Shown: positions 42,574 to 54,091, numbered from the stretch's first letter. The stretch: DNA of 64,000 bases from Calliopum simillimum (GCA_951812925.1 OX638370.1:97912897-97976896); one strand, 5' to 3'. The notes: generated from the sequence alone by a model not told the origin. Translations and numbers: made by a program.

Positions 42574-45500
42574 ATGTGCGATATTTTTCTGAATTTTATC
42601 ATAGAGCAATGGCAGAAATTACGCCACAAATTGTTGGGGTCAAATCAAAGCAATGATTTTAATTACGTGTTGCAGCCATGCTTTTTCATATTTAAATTAT
42701 TTGGCCTATTACCGTTAAAATTTGAGCCAAACAAAAATGACACTGTTTTACATGCACAGTGGGATGTAGCGGCGTGTTTGTTTACTCTATTGGGCGTTAT
42801 CGTTTGTATTAGTAAGTTAAACATATTTACATATTCTAACTGCTACAGCAATTGATAAGGATTTATTTTTTCCTCCCAACCCAGTTGGCTTCATCCATGG
42901 CATTGAAGATCTGCAAGCGCTGGAAACAACTCTGCATATACGTGAAACTTCCATTATCTCATATTTTACAACATGGGCGCAAATTTTTGCGCTATTTACA
43001 TTGGGATTTGTTGCATTGGCGACATGTTGGTTGAATTTAGCACGCATGCGCAAGCTTTGCTGTCTCATATTCACCATTGATATTGCATTAGGTGAAGTGG
43101 GCGATATCACCATCTGTTACCGTACAGTGCGTCGCCAATTGTTTATTGAATTTGCCATTTCCATGCTCATCCCAGTTGTGCTCTCAATGGTTAATTGCAT
43201 TGTTATACGTCCGCTGCCATTGCTACCGGCTGGCACTTCACCCTGCTATTGGTTTATTTGTTTTGCACCGATACTGATGTTGACACTGAAAGAATTTAAA
43301 TTTTTCAATCTGATGCGCATTTTAAAATCAAAATTTCATCTTGTCAATGAGAAGTTGTCTCAACTTGCCGCACATGGAAATGCGAAATCACGCAAATTCA
43401 CTAAGCTGCAATCATGGTCTGAAATACCACTCACTGCTGTCGTTGATGTTGCTACACCTCCTGAAGTAATCGCAGAGCATGTGGCGGTTACCTCAGTTAC
43501 AGTTGATGAATTGAAAAAGTTGCTGGATATTTATTCCAACATTTCGGAAGGTGTTGAGCTGTTGTTGCAAATTTATTCCTGGCATTTGCTATTAATTACC
43601 ACAGTATCCTTTGCTGTCATCACTATACAAAGTTATAACCTCTTTGCGCTGGTAGTGCATTCACTGGTGATGGTTGCGCATCAGATTGTTATCACTATTG
43701 CCTGGATTCTGATACAAATCATGGTGATTGGCATTAATGTTTATGCCTGCAGCAGCACTGCAAAAATGGTAGTGGATGGTATATTGAGAAGGAAATTGGT
43801 TAAATTTATTTTTGTTTTGCTTTTACAGATGTCGCTGACTGGTCCTATTTTGCATAAGATTCAAGCCGCACATAACACAATGGATACGCAGAGTTTTTAT
43901 GGTATTTTGCAGTTATTTTCCTTGGAGGTTCTACATCGCAAAAATACATTCACTGCGGCAGGATTTTTCAATATGGACAATAAGCTAATTACTTCGGTGA
44001 GTAGTATATTAATAAGAAAGGAAATATATTGAAGGAGTACCACATGTAACCTTTCAATTATACCGTCCAAGTAAATTTATAGCCTATTCCCTCTTACCTG
44101 GCTAAGGCAAATGAGTTAGTTTAAGCGTAGCTAGTTTCCCATTTAAAAAACTTTACGATTTGCATAAAAAATTAGAATGGGAACGAAATAAAATGTCAGT
44201 ATGGCAATGCTTTTTGAACCATTTGCAATCCTGAATTTAAAAAGCTTTATGAAAAAGCTTCATTTGTTACCTGTATGACACCAAAACAAAAGTAATAGGG
44301 ATATTCCGACAACAGTCTTACAGCTGTCAAACATTCCACCACAGTCTTAAATATGACAAAAGTCATAACAAAGATGTTTTGGTATTCCGGTAGCAGTTAT
44401 CAAGCTTTTGTGAGAGGAGTTTATGAGCTTTTTCTATAAGACTTTCGCCAAAATACCAAAAGTCTTAGGAAGTTTTAAGGGGACATTCGCTTTCGTAATT
44501 GAAAAGAAAAACACTATTTAAAAATTTTATTATGATAAAACTGGAGGTACTCAAAAGCGTCCAAAAAAATAACGGCCAAAAAATAGCGGCCAACAAAAAG
44601 GGGCCAAAAAATAGCGGCCAGATAAAAAAGGGGCCAAAAAATAGCGGCCAAATAAAAAAGCGGCCAAAAATGGTTAAAGTGTTAAATTATCATTATTTTG
44701 TTAAAAATCAAAGACATTAGGTAAAATAGTAAAGTAAATTGACAAATTGTGTAAATAATAAATGGAAAAAGTTAGTTAAGAAGTACAATGAAGTTAATTA
44801 TAGTGAATGTGATTGTTGACATCAGTTAAGTATTCGTAAATACATGTATGAATATTTATGAAAAATGCGAAAAATTTAAGGACTTACTCTCAAAAAATGC
44901 CCCGTAAAAAAATGGGGGAGATATTTTTTAAAACTTTCAGAGGCTTATTGTTTAATATTTTTTATGAGTAATCGAATGCTCTTTGGTTTTTTAAAATCGG
45001 TCGAGTAGATTCGGAGAAAAATTTCCTACCAGTTTAAAATGTAACTTTTGGATGGCGCCCTCTACAGCAGCTAAGGGAAACTAAAAATGAAAATAAAAAA
45101 TTTTTTCATATTTCCTAAACAGTGTTTAACAATGTCCATAGGAATTTTGTCAATAAATATAATAGTTTTTTCATAATACAATTTTTAGAAAGTGTTTTTC
45201 TTTTCAATTACAAAAGCGAATGTCCCCTTAAAGTCTTAGAAACAACTCAAAGCAAAAATTTAAAGACAAGAGTTAGAAGATTTTTCGACTTCATCATGAT
45301 TTTTCGACATTTGCGAAATTTCTCGACTTTGCAACATTTTGTCGACCTTTGCAAGCTTTTTAATTTTATGCAAGATTTTATGACTGTTGCAAGATTTTTG
45401 GACTTTTGCACGATTTTTCCACTTCTAAGTACAATACAAGATTTATCAAGGTTTGGAAAAAAGATTCGACTTTTAAAGAATTTTTCGAGTTTTGCAAGAT

Positions 45501-48500
45501 TTTTCGACTTTTGCAAGATTTTTCGGCTTTTGCAGGATTATTTGAGTTTTTAATTTCGACTTTTACAAGATTATTCAACTTTTGCAAGACTTTTCGACTT
45601 GTGCCAGATTTTTTGACTTATGCCAGATTTTTTGACTTTTGCAAAGTTTTTCGACTTTTGCAAAATTTTTAAAGGATTTTTCGGCTTTTACAGGATTTTC
45701 GAGCTTACAAAATGTTTGGACTTACATATGAGCCGTTTATTTTGAAAGTGGCCTAAGTCCATTTCGGGGCAAAAGTAATGTCATTCAAATTATGTGCCAT
45801 AATAATCGGTTGTTTGCATGATACTATTTGTTAAACATAACGTCGTTAATTTCACACAATGTGGTAAACTTTCTGTAAAGACAGAATTCAATTTTATTCG
45901 GCCTGAACAAAAAGCCAGCTAATTAATATTATGATATTACTTTTGCTCCGAAATGGACTAAGACCACTTTTAAAATAAACGGCTCGTAAAGGGTGTTTTT
46001 TTTAGAGGTATAGAGCTTCAAATTGAAATAAAACACAAGAAAATCATTTTAATGTCCATCAATTTGGCTTTATTGGAAGGATAATTTTATGCCATTAATG
46101 TTTAAATATGATTTCGGGCATGTGGCCGCCACGGCTGGCTCGAATAAAGCCAATTCTACAGGTCCAATTTTCAACCACTTTTTCGAGCACATGGGGCCGT
46201 ATGTCAGCAATAACGCCACGAATGTTGGCTTCCAAGTCCCCTAACGTTTCTGGTTTGTTGGCGTAGACGAGCGACTTCACATATCCCCAAAGAAAATAAT
46301 CCAATGGTGTCAAATCACACGATCTTGGTGGCCAATTGACAGGTCCATTCCGCGAAATTATGCGCTCATCGAATGTTTCCTTCAATAAATCGATTGTGAC
46401 GTGCGCTGTGTGGCATGTAGCGCCGTCTTGTTGGAACCACTACTCATCCACATTCATGCCATCCAATTCGGGAACAAAATAGTCGGTTATCATGGCTCTA
46501 TACCGGTCTCCATTAACGGTAACTGACTCTCCAGCATTATTTCGGAAGAAGTATGGCCCAATGACTCCACCAGCCCATAGAGCACACCAAACAGTCAGTT
46601 TTTGTGGATGTAATGGCGTCTCAAGGGTCTCATGTGGATTCTCTTCACTCCAAATGCGGCAATTTTGCTTGTTGACGTAGCCATTCAATCAAAAATGAGC
46701 CTCATCACTGAACAAAATTTTGTGATGAAAATCAGCATCGAGATCAATCTCATTTTCGGCCCATACACCAAAATCACGACGCATTGCATGGTCTCGCGGC
46801 TTTAACTCTTGCACAAGCTGGATCTTGTAAGGTCGCAAGCCAAGATCTTTGCGCAAAATCGTCCATAAAGTTGATGGACAAAGCTCCAATTGCTGTGCAC
46901 GGTGGCGAATCGATTCATTCGGGTCCTCTTCAACTTTTTGCTCTACAGCGGCAATTGTTTCTTTGGTGCGCACTGTTCGACGTCTCTGCGGATGCGTTTT
47001 ATCACATAGAGTAAACGTAGTGCGAAAACGATCCATGGTTAACCGAATTAATTGCTCTGATGGACGATTATGTCGACCATAAAATGGACGGAGCTTGCGG
47101 TAAACTTCGCGAACTGAACCATTATTTTTGAAATAAATTTGCACGATTTGCAAGCGTTGTTCTTTTGTCAACCTGTTCATGATGAAATTGCAAACCAAAC
47201 TGAACATAAATGACATTAGAGTTGCCAGATTTGACCACAATATGCCAGTTTTATCTCTATTCGAAAAACAAACCTCTAAAAAAAACACCCTTTATATGAT
47301 TTTTCACTATTTTGAAAATTTTTCAAGATTTTTTGACTTTTGCAAGATTTTCGGCTTTTGCAAGATTTTTCGATTTTTGCAGGATTTTTCAACTTTTGGT
47401 TAAGGGGATAAGTAGCCAAAATTTTTCGAGCAAAGTTTTTCGGTTTTTGCTTGGCTTCTGGAGTTTCGCTGGCTTTTTTGACTTTGAAATAAGAAAACTG
47501 TTTTGATTTAGTTGAAAACAAAGTAACTGTCATAGAAGAATCCAACCAACATAGTTTGAAGGCGGATTTTTTCGTTCGGCTTATTTCTGATTTCAATTTG
47601 GGTAACCAAGTTAGTGAGAATAATGCATTAGCCAAAAAACATGTATACCCTGCAAGTGATTTTAAATAGTAATTTCATTAACAATATTGAGAATCATGTC
47701 GTATTATGTAAAATAAAATATGAATCCGAATAATTAACTTTATTTGACCCAAAAAAATCTTCCCAAAATGCTTAACGTTAAAAAATTATATTACTTACTA
47801 TAACCAAATTTATTTTTTTTTTGTTCATAAATATGTTATCTTTAAAATACCCAACCAAGTATATACACTTGATGGAAACACATGCTTTAACATACATACG
47901 TAAAAATTAATAAATATAATAAATATAAATACTAAATAATATTCGTAATTATTGTTTTATCTTGATTAGCTAAGCGTTAAAACGTTCTCAATGAATGTAC
48001 TCGTACTACTGTGTATTCATAAATATTTATACCCTACACCCAGCGTATATTCACTTTGTCCTTCCGTTTGTAACGCAGAGAAGGAGGCGTGGCCTGTATG
48101 GAAAAGTATATATATTCTTGATCAGCGTCACCTCCTGAGTCGATTTAGCCATGTCCGTCTGGCTGGCTGGGTGGCTGCCTGGCTGGCTGTGTGTGGAAAT
48201 ACATTTTTTGGGAAAACTGAGCAATGTAATTCAATGAAATTTGGTATTCTGCCTCCGTCGTAAAAGTTAGCTCGGGGGATTGAGCATTAATTGCAATAAC
48301 AGAAGCCAAATACACATAAATACTAGGGATAGTATACGTAAGTTTAAGTTCCGAGCAATAACTAGGCGAATTCGGACTAGAGGGCGTTTCAAAATGCTAT
48401 ACTGAAAGATTTTTTTAAGAAAACCTAACCGAATTTTACTCAAACACTCAGAACAGTAAATGCAAGCTCTACGCAAAATCTAGGTAAGCTCGGAGACGAG

Positions 48501-48891
48501 GGCGTAGCACTTCCCATATAAGCAATTTGTTCTTATACTCTCCTAGGGGTTACGGAAGAATAAAACAATTTATTTAAAAAAAAAAAATTGTATGTGAAAG
48601 CAGATTTCATAGTATTGATCAACTAAGTGTTTAATCATATATTTGAAATGCAGTGTAGGGTATTTAGTTTTTGGCCAGGCCAAAGATACCACCCTTACTA
48701 GTTTTAATTTGTTTTTATATTTTTTGTTGTCTTGTGTTTATAATGAAATTCTTGTTATTCGTATTTTTTTGCAGATTATTGCAGCTGTCACTACGTATCT
48801 CGTCATAATCATACAATTTCATCTGGCTAACGTACCGAATAAACCGCCGCCTATAAATGTCACTGATTCAGTTTTGCCGTCGTTGAATTGA
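42574..48891 (+). CDS. insect gustatory receptor (7tm_7), four exons
   Basis: Seven-transmembrane chemoreceptor channel subunit of the GR family, predicted in the plasma membrane of sensory neurons. Exons 42574-42811, 42885-43768, 43829-43996 and 48775-48891 join in phase to 468 aa. ATG 42574 is the first Met after a stop at 42538. Diagnostic features: the start of TM1 near FFIFKLFGLLP, several hydrophobic segments, SLEVLHRKNTFTAAGFFNMDN before TM7, and the GR hallmark TTYLVIIIQF in the last exon. GPILHKIQ after exon 3 begins also matches GR family style. Intron 2 is only 60 bp, in frame and without a stop (donor ATG|GTAGTG), so retention would add 20 residues. The last intron (43997-48774, phase 0) sits at the site usual for GR genes and is full of mobile DNA. 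I cannot assign an orthologue. Confidence 0.88.
44479..45227. mobile_element. TTAA-flanked TIR element (749 bp)
   Basis: TTAA at 44475-44478 and 45228-45231 flank terminal inverted repeats of about 60 bp (GGGGACATTCGCTTTCGTAA ... TTACAAAAGCGAATGTCCCC, continuing as GAAAAGAAAAACACT). No transposase. TTAA target choice suggests mobilisation by a piggyBac-type enzyme. It lies in the last intron of the GR gene. Confidence 0.8.
44565..44690. repeat. tandem repeats of GGCCAAAAAATAGC
   Basis: About four units of 25-30 bp (GGCCAAAAAATAGCGGCCA with AAAAAG links) inside the TTAA element. They create a false 73-codon frame. Confidence 0.7.
45257..45720. repeat. 19 bp satellite, left part
   Basis: Diverged tandem units of TTTTGCAAGATTTTTCGAC. 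The array resumes at 47310-47402 after two inserted elements. The open frames here on both strands are satellite artefacts. Confidence 0.85.
45729..45986. mobile_element. 258 bp TA-flanked MITE
   Basis: Terminal inverted repeats of about 55 bp (GAGCCGTTTATTTTGAAAG, CCATTTCGGGGCAAAAGTAA and their inverted partners) lie between TA at 45727-45728 and TA at 45987-45988. The right TA is also the left target site of the mariner. No coding. Confidence 0.85.
45989..47292 (-). mobile_element. DD41D ('rosa'-type) mariner element
   Basis: 1,304 bp with perfect inverted ends AAGGGTGTTTTTTTTAGAG and TA at both sides (45987-45988, 47293-47294). It contains a nearly whole transposase gene on the minus strand. 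Inserted into the 19 bp satellite, right next to the MITE. An internally deleted relative lies at 57160-57587. Confidence 0.92.
46095..47180 (-). pseudogene. DD41D mariner transposase, two nonsense codons
   Basis: Transposase of the Tc1/mariner superfamily, about 361 codons from ATG 47180 (MNRLTKEQRLQIVQIYF). It has an N-terminal HTH region, a second DNA-binding part (RRRTVRTKETIAAV, SIRHRAQQLELCPSTLW), then the catalytic domain with Asp in FSDEAHF, QQDGATCH and TPLDYFLWG. There are 41 residues between the second and third Asp by my count, the DD41D spacing of 'rosa' elements first described from the tephritid Ceratitis rosa. The frame is unbroken except for TGA at 46689-46691 (a Trp is usual after SDEAHF) and TAG at 46440-46442, just before WFQQDG. 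There are no frameshifts, so inactivation looks recent. Confidence 0.9.
47310..47402. repeat. 19 bp satellite, right part
   Basis: Five units of TTTTGCAAGATTTTTCGAC type continue the array interrupted after 45720. Confidence 0.8.
48028..48703 (+). mobile_element. repeat with ATACCCTACACCC start, CTTACTAGTT end
   Basis: Starts TATACCCTACACCCAGCGT, carries GGAGGCGTGGCC, CACCTCCTGAGTCG, a GGCTGGCTGGGTGGC tract, about 130 bp internal units and TTTTTGGCCAGGCCAAAG, and ends CACCCTTACTAGTT. The asymmetric ends and minisatellite suggest a Helentron-derived non-autonomous element. It ends about 70 bp before the last GR exon. Confidence 0.65.
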
Positions 48892-49074
48892 ATCAAAGTT
48901 TGAGAAGCACTGCTGCAGTGACGGCTTAGCATGCAGTGTATTAACATAAGCTTTATTTTGGTGGTTTGTGTTTAGGATAAGCAACTTTTGTAAAAGTTTA
49001 TGTATTAACTAAAACAAGTTAATGTGCTTTGCTAAAAATTTGTAAGCTTTTGCGAAGAGCTTTTGGTTTATAAA
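48892..49074. other. 3' flank of the GR gene
   Basis: Probable short 3' UTR and spacer; no distinct AATAAA directly after the stop was noted. Confidence 0.3.
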
Positions 49075-49430
49075 ATACAGTGCCTGTTAAATGTAAAAAG
49101 GGTTTAGCGTTGTCAGAGATGTATTCCGAAAAATAGAAAGTTAAAATGGAAATGGACTTTCATGATATTTGTGCTTGCTCGAATAGTGAATCTTAATTTT
49201 TGTTCTTCTCGTGCAGAATTTTCCGTTTTACAATTTCCCATAGATTTTTGATGGGATTGAGTTTGGGTGATTTAGCGGGACACTTCAGGACATTGACACT
49301 GTGAACAATAAACCAATTTTTCTCACATTTAGTAGAGTGCTTCTTGTCATTACAGTGTTGATAGATTCATTTATGCCCACATAATTGTGTGTATCCAACC
49401 GATTACAATGAAATGCTTACAGTGTGGTAA
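49075..49430 (-). pseudogene. Tc1-like (DD34E) transposase 3' fragment
   Basis: The minus strand encodes VNVLKCPAKSPKLNPIKNLW then EIVKRKI and a stop near 49197; this is the C-terminal catalytic block of Tc1 transposases (usual SPDLNPIENLW). The catalytic Glu is Lys, so the copy is dead. Upstream on that strand KHSTKCEKNWF matches the preceding part, but the rest is decayed. ACAGTGCCTGTTAAATGTAA at 49078 looks like a Tc1 end; no opposite end was found. Confidence 0.7.
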
Positions 49431-51229
49431 TATCGATCAGAAGAAGGTTTAATGTGGAAAAATAGGCGTTGGACCGCTGCTCAAAAAAATTCAACATATA
49501 TCAAAAACTAAAGCAGATAGAAAAATTGTGATAACATCATTAGAAAGATCATATTTAAGAATTTACAGAACAAGTCTAAGATGAAAATGTCCAAAAGTGA
49601 ACTCAGGCGATGATTAATCAGATTTGTATTTCTTATATTTACCTACATTATTTTTGAGAGGGTACCACATATCGTCGGTTCAATGCTCTTTTGCTCCATA
49701 TACATAAAAGTATATTTCGAGCAAATCAAAAAGAAAGTTTGACCATTGATAACAGAAAATTTTCGTGTTATATTTTGGGAGGAGTAGTATTTGTCCATTT
49801 GCTTTCTCGGGCCGCTTTTGAAACTATATTACACTCACGGTAAACGGCGTAATTTATACCTACCAACGACATCGGCTAGCCATAAGCTTACTCATTCCAA
49901 CTTTTTTAATTGGATAATTACTTTTTCAGTTACATATAATTCATTGAAATAAGATTTTTGAAATCTACAAAAAGTACTGTTTATATTATAAAATATATAT
50001 TTGCATGGAGTTGGGATACATGTACTTCAAAAGATGATAACTCAGAAGGTAAGGAACCAATTGGAAAAGAAAAATGCAAAAAGGTAAGAGGAAGGTCATG
50101 GCTATCGTACGCATATGGCTAAAATAAATTACACTTAATCCTGGAAGTGTTCCATATTACAGTGCTAGGCTACATAAACCAAATAAGAGTTTTCAAACAA
50201 AAACAAAACGTATTTTCTATACAAAATTTGCTCCATTGACTGAAACATGGCTCACGATGTGTGTTTATTTTTTGACAAATTTCAATTTATTATTATCGAA
50301 TAGAAATTAAAGACTTTTTTTCTTATCTTGAAATTGTACTCGAATAATAAGCTAAATCACAAGCATCTTATTTTGATACTTCAAATAGGGGATTTTCTAG
50401 CTTTGTTCTTCAAATTAAATTTAATTTATTCAATATAAGATGAATGATGAATCAGTATGTTATGTGTAATCAAAAAAACCAATGCAGCTAGCAACCGAAA
50501 GTAATTACCAAACACGCCAACTTAAATTTGGTGAAGGCGCCATCATTGAATACTTGAAAAAAAGTAAAAAACAAAAATCTTTAAAAATCAAAACAATTAT
50601 TTTACATTGACCACGTTTTTTTTTTTTTTTTTCAAGTAAACAAAAGTCGAAATCTCAAAAAAAACAGGCTTTATACAAAGTTACCAAGAAATGAATAAGT
50701 AGCTTGTCCATATATGTATCTACATGTGCGCTTCAAATCGTGCAATCACAGTTCAAAGTTAAGTGGGTTGCTACGGAAAAACGGGCTTTTAATAACAGAA
50801 AAAACTCAGTAAGCGGCGATATAGGCAAAAACAAATTTAATAAAATTAATAAAATCGATTAATTGAAATTGACCACGACACGTTACATCTAACGTACGAG
50901 GAGCTGTTGCAGCAGCTTTGGACAGAATCAAAATGTTAACATATTGGGACGTGACATAAAGCGCGTGTTTGACTTAGAGACCGATTGGGAGAGAAAGAGA
51001 GATGTGTAATTAAACAATTTTTTAATGTGATAGCGAATTAAGAGAATAAAAGAGTTATATACCAATTAGTTTGCTTAGGGTGGACCATATACTGAAGTAT
51101 GTATTAGTTGTCTATCGAGCCTAAGATAGAACTGGAACTATTAAACATTCCGCTCTGGGGAAGAACCGAACACCAATAGGAATCTTGCCATCACTATCAG
51201 TGATGGCTTCCTTGTGACACAAATATCTA
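49431..51229. other. non-coding spacer
   Basis: AT-rich; no exon, RNA gene or secure repeat. A possible decayed inverted pair with GTAATTTAT/ATAAATTAC ends lies near 49865-50150 but is too weak to call. Confidence 0.4.
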
Positions 51230-52272
51230 CACAACAAATAGTTTGCATGTAAAATTCAAAACAAACTGGAATAAATCCAAATCCACACCAAATTTGGCAT
51301 AAAATCTATGCTAACACTTGGAATACAAACCATTTATATGTGGTTGTTCGTATAAAATTTATACAAATAAAGTATTTAGTAATACAATTTACTCTATTTT
51401 GGTTTAAATTTTATTGTATCACCATACAAAATTCTTTTATACTATTTTTGTATAAATTTTATATAGAAGTTCATATGAAAGTATTTTAAACCATTTTATA
51501 TAAAATTTATATTGTGCTATATAAACCAATTTTAAATACTTTTCGAATAAATATTTCGGAATTAAAAAATTATATTGATAATTTTGCAATGGACTTTTCA
51601 CACTTAATGTTGCATGCATTAAAATAAATTATTTTGGTAAAAAACCGATTCCGCATAGAAAGTTATTAAAGGTCAAATGTTAAGATTAGTAAGAAAGTTG
51701 ATTTTCAAAATACTATAATTTAGGAACTGTAAGTTGTACGATTACATATTTTATAACTTCTTATGGGAAATTTTATGCGCTAGAAACTTGTCAGGCCGGT
51801 CACAGACTTAGGCAACTGAATCTGCACGGCAGACTTGCGGACTCGTAATCAACATGTCCTAAGCTATCGATTCGCATATAAATTTTCATTGCACCGATTT
51901 TTGCATTTTTTCGTGCTCAGCTCTTCGTCTATATTTAAGTACTTATGCTTCATTTTCTAGCACAACGTACCTTTCAAGTTTTTTAGTTTTAACAATTTTC
52001 ACTCCGAACTGCTGCGCAAAATGATTTTCCCACAAATGCTAAATTTTGTGTGTATTCGATGACGGGACGTTTTGTCAAAAGTTTTTATACAATTTTGGTA
52101 TAAAATTTATAGTTCACAACAATTTTGGTTAAGAAGTTAAACGTTTTTGGTTTAGAATATCTTTATAGAAAAAAATTCTATAAATTACTTATACCTATAA
52201 GAAAATTGGAATACAAAAGTTTATAAAAAAAAAAAAAAAAGTTTATACTTTATCCCTAAACTTTTTGCTGTG
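51230..52272. mobile_element. TA-flanked TIR element (about 1.04 kb)
   Basis: Ends TA|CACAACAAATAGTTT and AAACTTTTTGCTGTG|TA, imperfect inverted copies beside TA. The inside is rich in TATAAAATTTATA-type palindromes. No transposase. It has the CACAG-type tips also seen at 53461. Confidence 0.5.
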
Positions 52273-52274
52273 TA

Positions 52275-52800
52275 CATATATTCTATCTGATAGCAAAGAG
52301 GCACTTTTAGCTTTAAACTCCATCAAAATGCATCGTTTTAGTTTAGTCAAACTCGCCTCCCGAAATAAGCTTCACCTAAATGACAAGAGTTTCCAAACAA
52401 AGTACAAAACGGTGTTATTTATGCTAAACAAGAAAGGTATGCGGACTGTTACGGGATTTTCCACGAGACACTGGCTAGCAAGGAAACATGCCTCCAACAT
52501 GGCATTAATCCAGGATGAGTTCTGTAAATTCTCTTACGATGAAGAGGAAACAGCAGAAAATATTCTATGTCTCTGTGACAGTCCAGCAAGACACAGGCTT
52601 CGTTACTTCTCAATCGCATACCCCTCAGCTTCTGAGATGGCCGCTTTGTCGCCGAGGGACATAATGACATTTGTTAATGTTATGCTCCTATAGATTGACA
52701 TCTAATTGAGTCTTATCAGGGCTTACGCTGTAGGCTTTATAGGCCGCAGTAATATTTGCTGACTGGATCCGAACTTTTTTCTAGCTTTGTTAATCAAATC
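52275..52800 (+). pseudogene. non-LTR retrotransposon RNase H relic
   Basis: A frame to TAG 52691-52693 encodes ILSDSKEALLALNSI, an RNase H active-site-like segment, then a run resembling the region after RNase H in I/R1/Jockey-type elements: TGFSTRHWLARKHASNMAL and EEETAENILCLCDSPARHRLR, with Cys/His residues. The reverse transcriptase is absent, so this is a 5'-truncated 3' end. The 3' UTR-like tail (AGGGCTTACGCTGTAGG) follows. It lies directly beside the TIR element. Confidence 0.65.
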
Positions 52801-53051
52801 GAAATAAAAAAAACAAAACCAAAAGCTGTAAGATCAGCATTCCCACTGACTCATTTGGTTTTCTTTTTGACAGTTATTTGTTTGATACAAATACCATCTA
52901 TTTAAATTTTTCTCTTAAAATCTCTCTTTAATTTACGATGCAGTTCTGCAACATGCTATTTCTACTCTCTTTATTTGATATTGCCGCAATATCAGCTCTT
53001 CACATTTTGCTCTTCTTTGATTTTGTTTTGAAGTTGATATGCAAGTTCCTA

Positions 53052-53095
53052 TTCAGATTATCAGACTGACGTGCTACCGACAGCGCCATCGAGGC
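53052..53095 (-). pseudogene. truncated tRNA-Met copy
   Basis: On the minus strand GCCTCGATGGCGCTGTCGG, then AGCACGTCAGTCTGATAATC, matches the 5' 44 bases of the tRNA at 54502, with CAT changed to GAT at the anticodon. The upstream 18 bases (ending GTAGTACATA) also match the flank of the intact gene, so flank and gene were copied together. The 3' half is missing. Confidence 0.75.
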
Positions 53096-53460
53096 TATGT
53101 ACTACGCTTTATGTTTTAAGTTTTAAAAATAGATATTCATGATAATCTTTTCCAAAAAAAATATTTTTTACAAAACCCAGAATAAGTAATAGATTGATTC
53201 TAACAAATTCAGTCCCCCTTAATTTTTTTTTTTTTTTTTCCTAAAAGTAGCTAATATTGAATAAATATATCTTGCCAAATTTTATAGTGAGCGCGGAAGT
53301 CGTTTAGGAGCTTTATTTATTTTATTGTAATTTTTTAAAACTGGATAATGGAATTCGAAGTAACGCATACCTGGCATTAAGTCCAATTTTTAAAACCCTG
53401 TATCTCATTAACCAGACTTTAAAATAAAAATATTGTGTATCTGGATTGAGGACATAGTAC

Positions 53461-53841
53461 ACAGTAAAAATTTTGATTTAATTTTAAAACCAAAAAAGTA
53501 TTTATATAGAACAATGCCAAAAAAAGTTTTAATTTTAAACTATTTTGGAGTAAGTAAAGACAGAGAGAAAAATCAAAAAATTATTTAAATTTTAAAAAAT
53601 AATTGAAAAAAAAAAAAACAACCATCCACACTGAAATTCGAACCAAGGGTACAACCATCTTAAACCTATGTAGATAAATTACGAAGTCTTTAGCTCGTTC
53701 GGCTATTGAGCTTATTGTATTTAAGCAATTGAAAAAAAATTTTTTTTTTTTATTTTGTTCTCGTTCTTTTTTTATGTTCTTTTGATAAATAAAATCTCTC
53801 AAATTTTGAAACTAAAAAGTCTCTCCAAACTTTAATTTTTT
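53461..53841. mobile_element. TA-flanked TIR element with tRNA-like module
   Basis: Tips CACAGTAAAAATTTTGA and AATTTTTTACTGTG are inverted and lie beside TA on both sides. The interior contains a tRNA-like sequence on the minus strand (53627-53712). No transposase. Confidence 0.6.
53627..53712 (-). repeat. tRNA-like module
   Basis: Minus strand: A-box-like TAGCCGAACGAGCTAAAG and B-box-like CTTGGTTCGAATTTCAG about 50 bases apart. Arm pairing is poor; tRNA-derived. Confidence 0.45.
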
Positions 53842-54019
53842 ACTGTGTACAACATAATCAAATTTTACGTATCCGATATGGCTTTTTGAGCAAAAAACCC
53901 CCAAAAACGTTTTTTTCCAAACTTCACCCTACTGTAAAACTCTAAACCTTCATTTTGGATAAAACTTTTTGTTCCAAGGTCATCATGAAATAATGTAAGG
54001 AACAATTTTCTTGAATACC

Positions 54020-54091
54020 TTAACCCATTTCATTTTGTTCTTATGGGTCTTTTTGACCCTCTTATCAAAAAAACTGGGTTAAATGGGTTAA
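54020..54091. mobile_element. 72 bp TTAA-bounded mini-element
   Basis: TTAACCCATTTC ... AAATGGGTTAA with an inner GGGTCTTTTTGACCC hairpin. It is the inverted relative of 1202-1276. Confidence 0.5.

Noticed and set aside
45122..45672. ORFs of 69-143 codons in the GR intron
   Set aside because: Satellite translations and TTAA-element ends; repeats of F-D-F-C-K-I only.
44565..46000. CRISPR-like repeat spacing
   Set aside because: Eukaryotic tandem repeats without unique spacers; no cas genes.
48643..48774. Part of the ORF before the last GR exon
   Set aside because: It belongs to the repeat end and intron; the coding exon starts at 48775 after TTTGCAG.
51790..51890. Possible tRNA near ACTCGTAATCAAC
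   Set aside because: No consistent T arm, acceptor pairing or B box.
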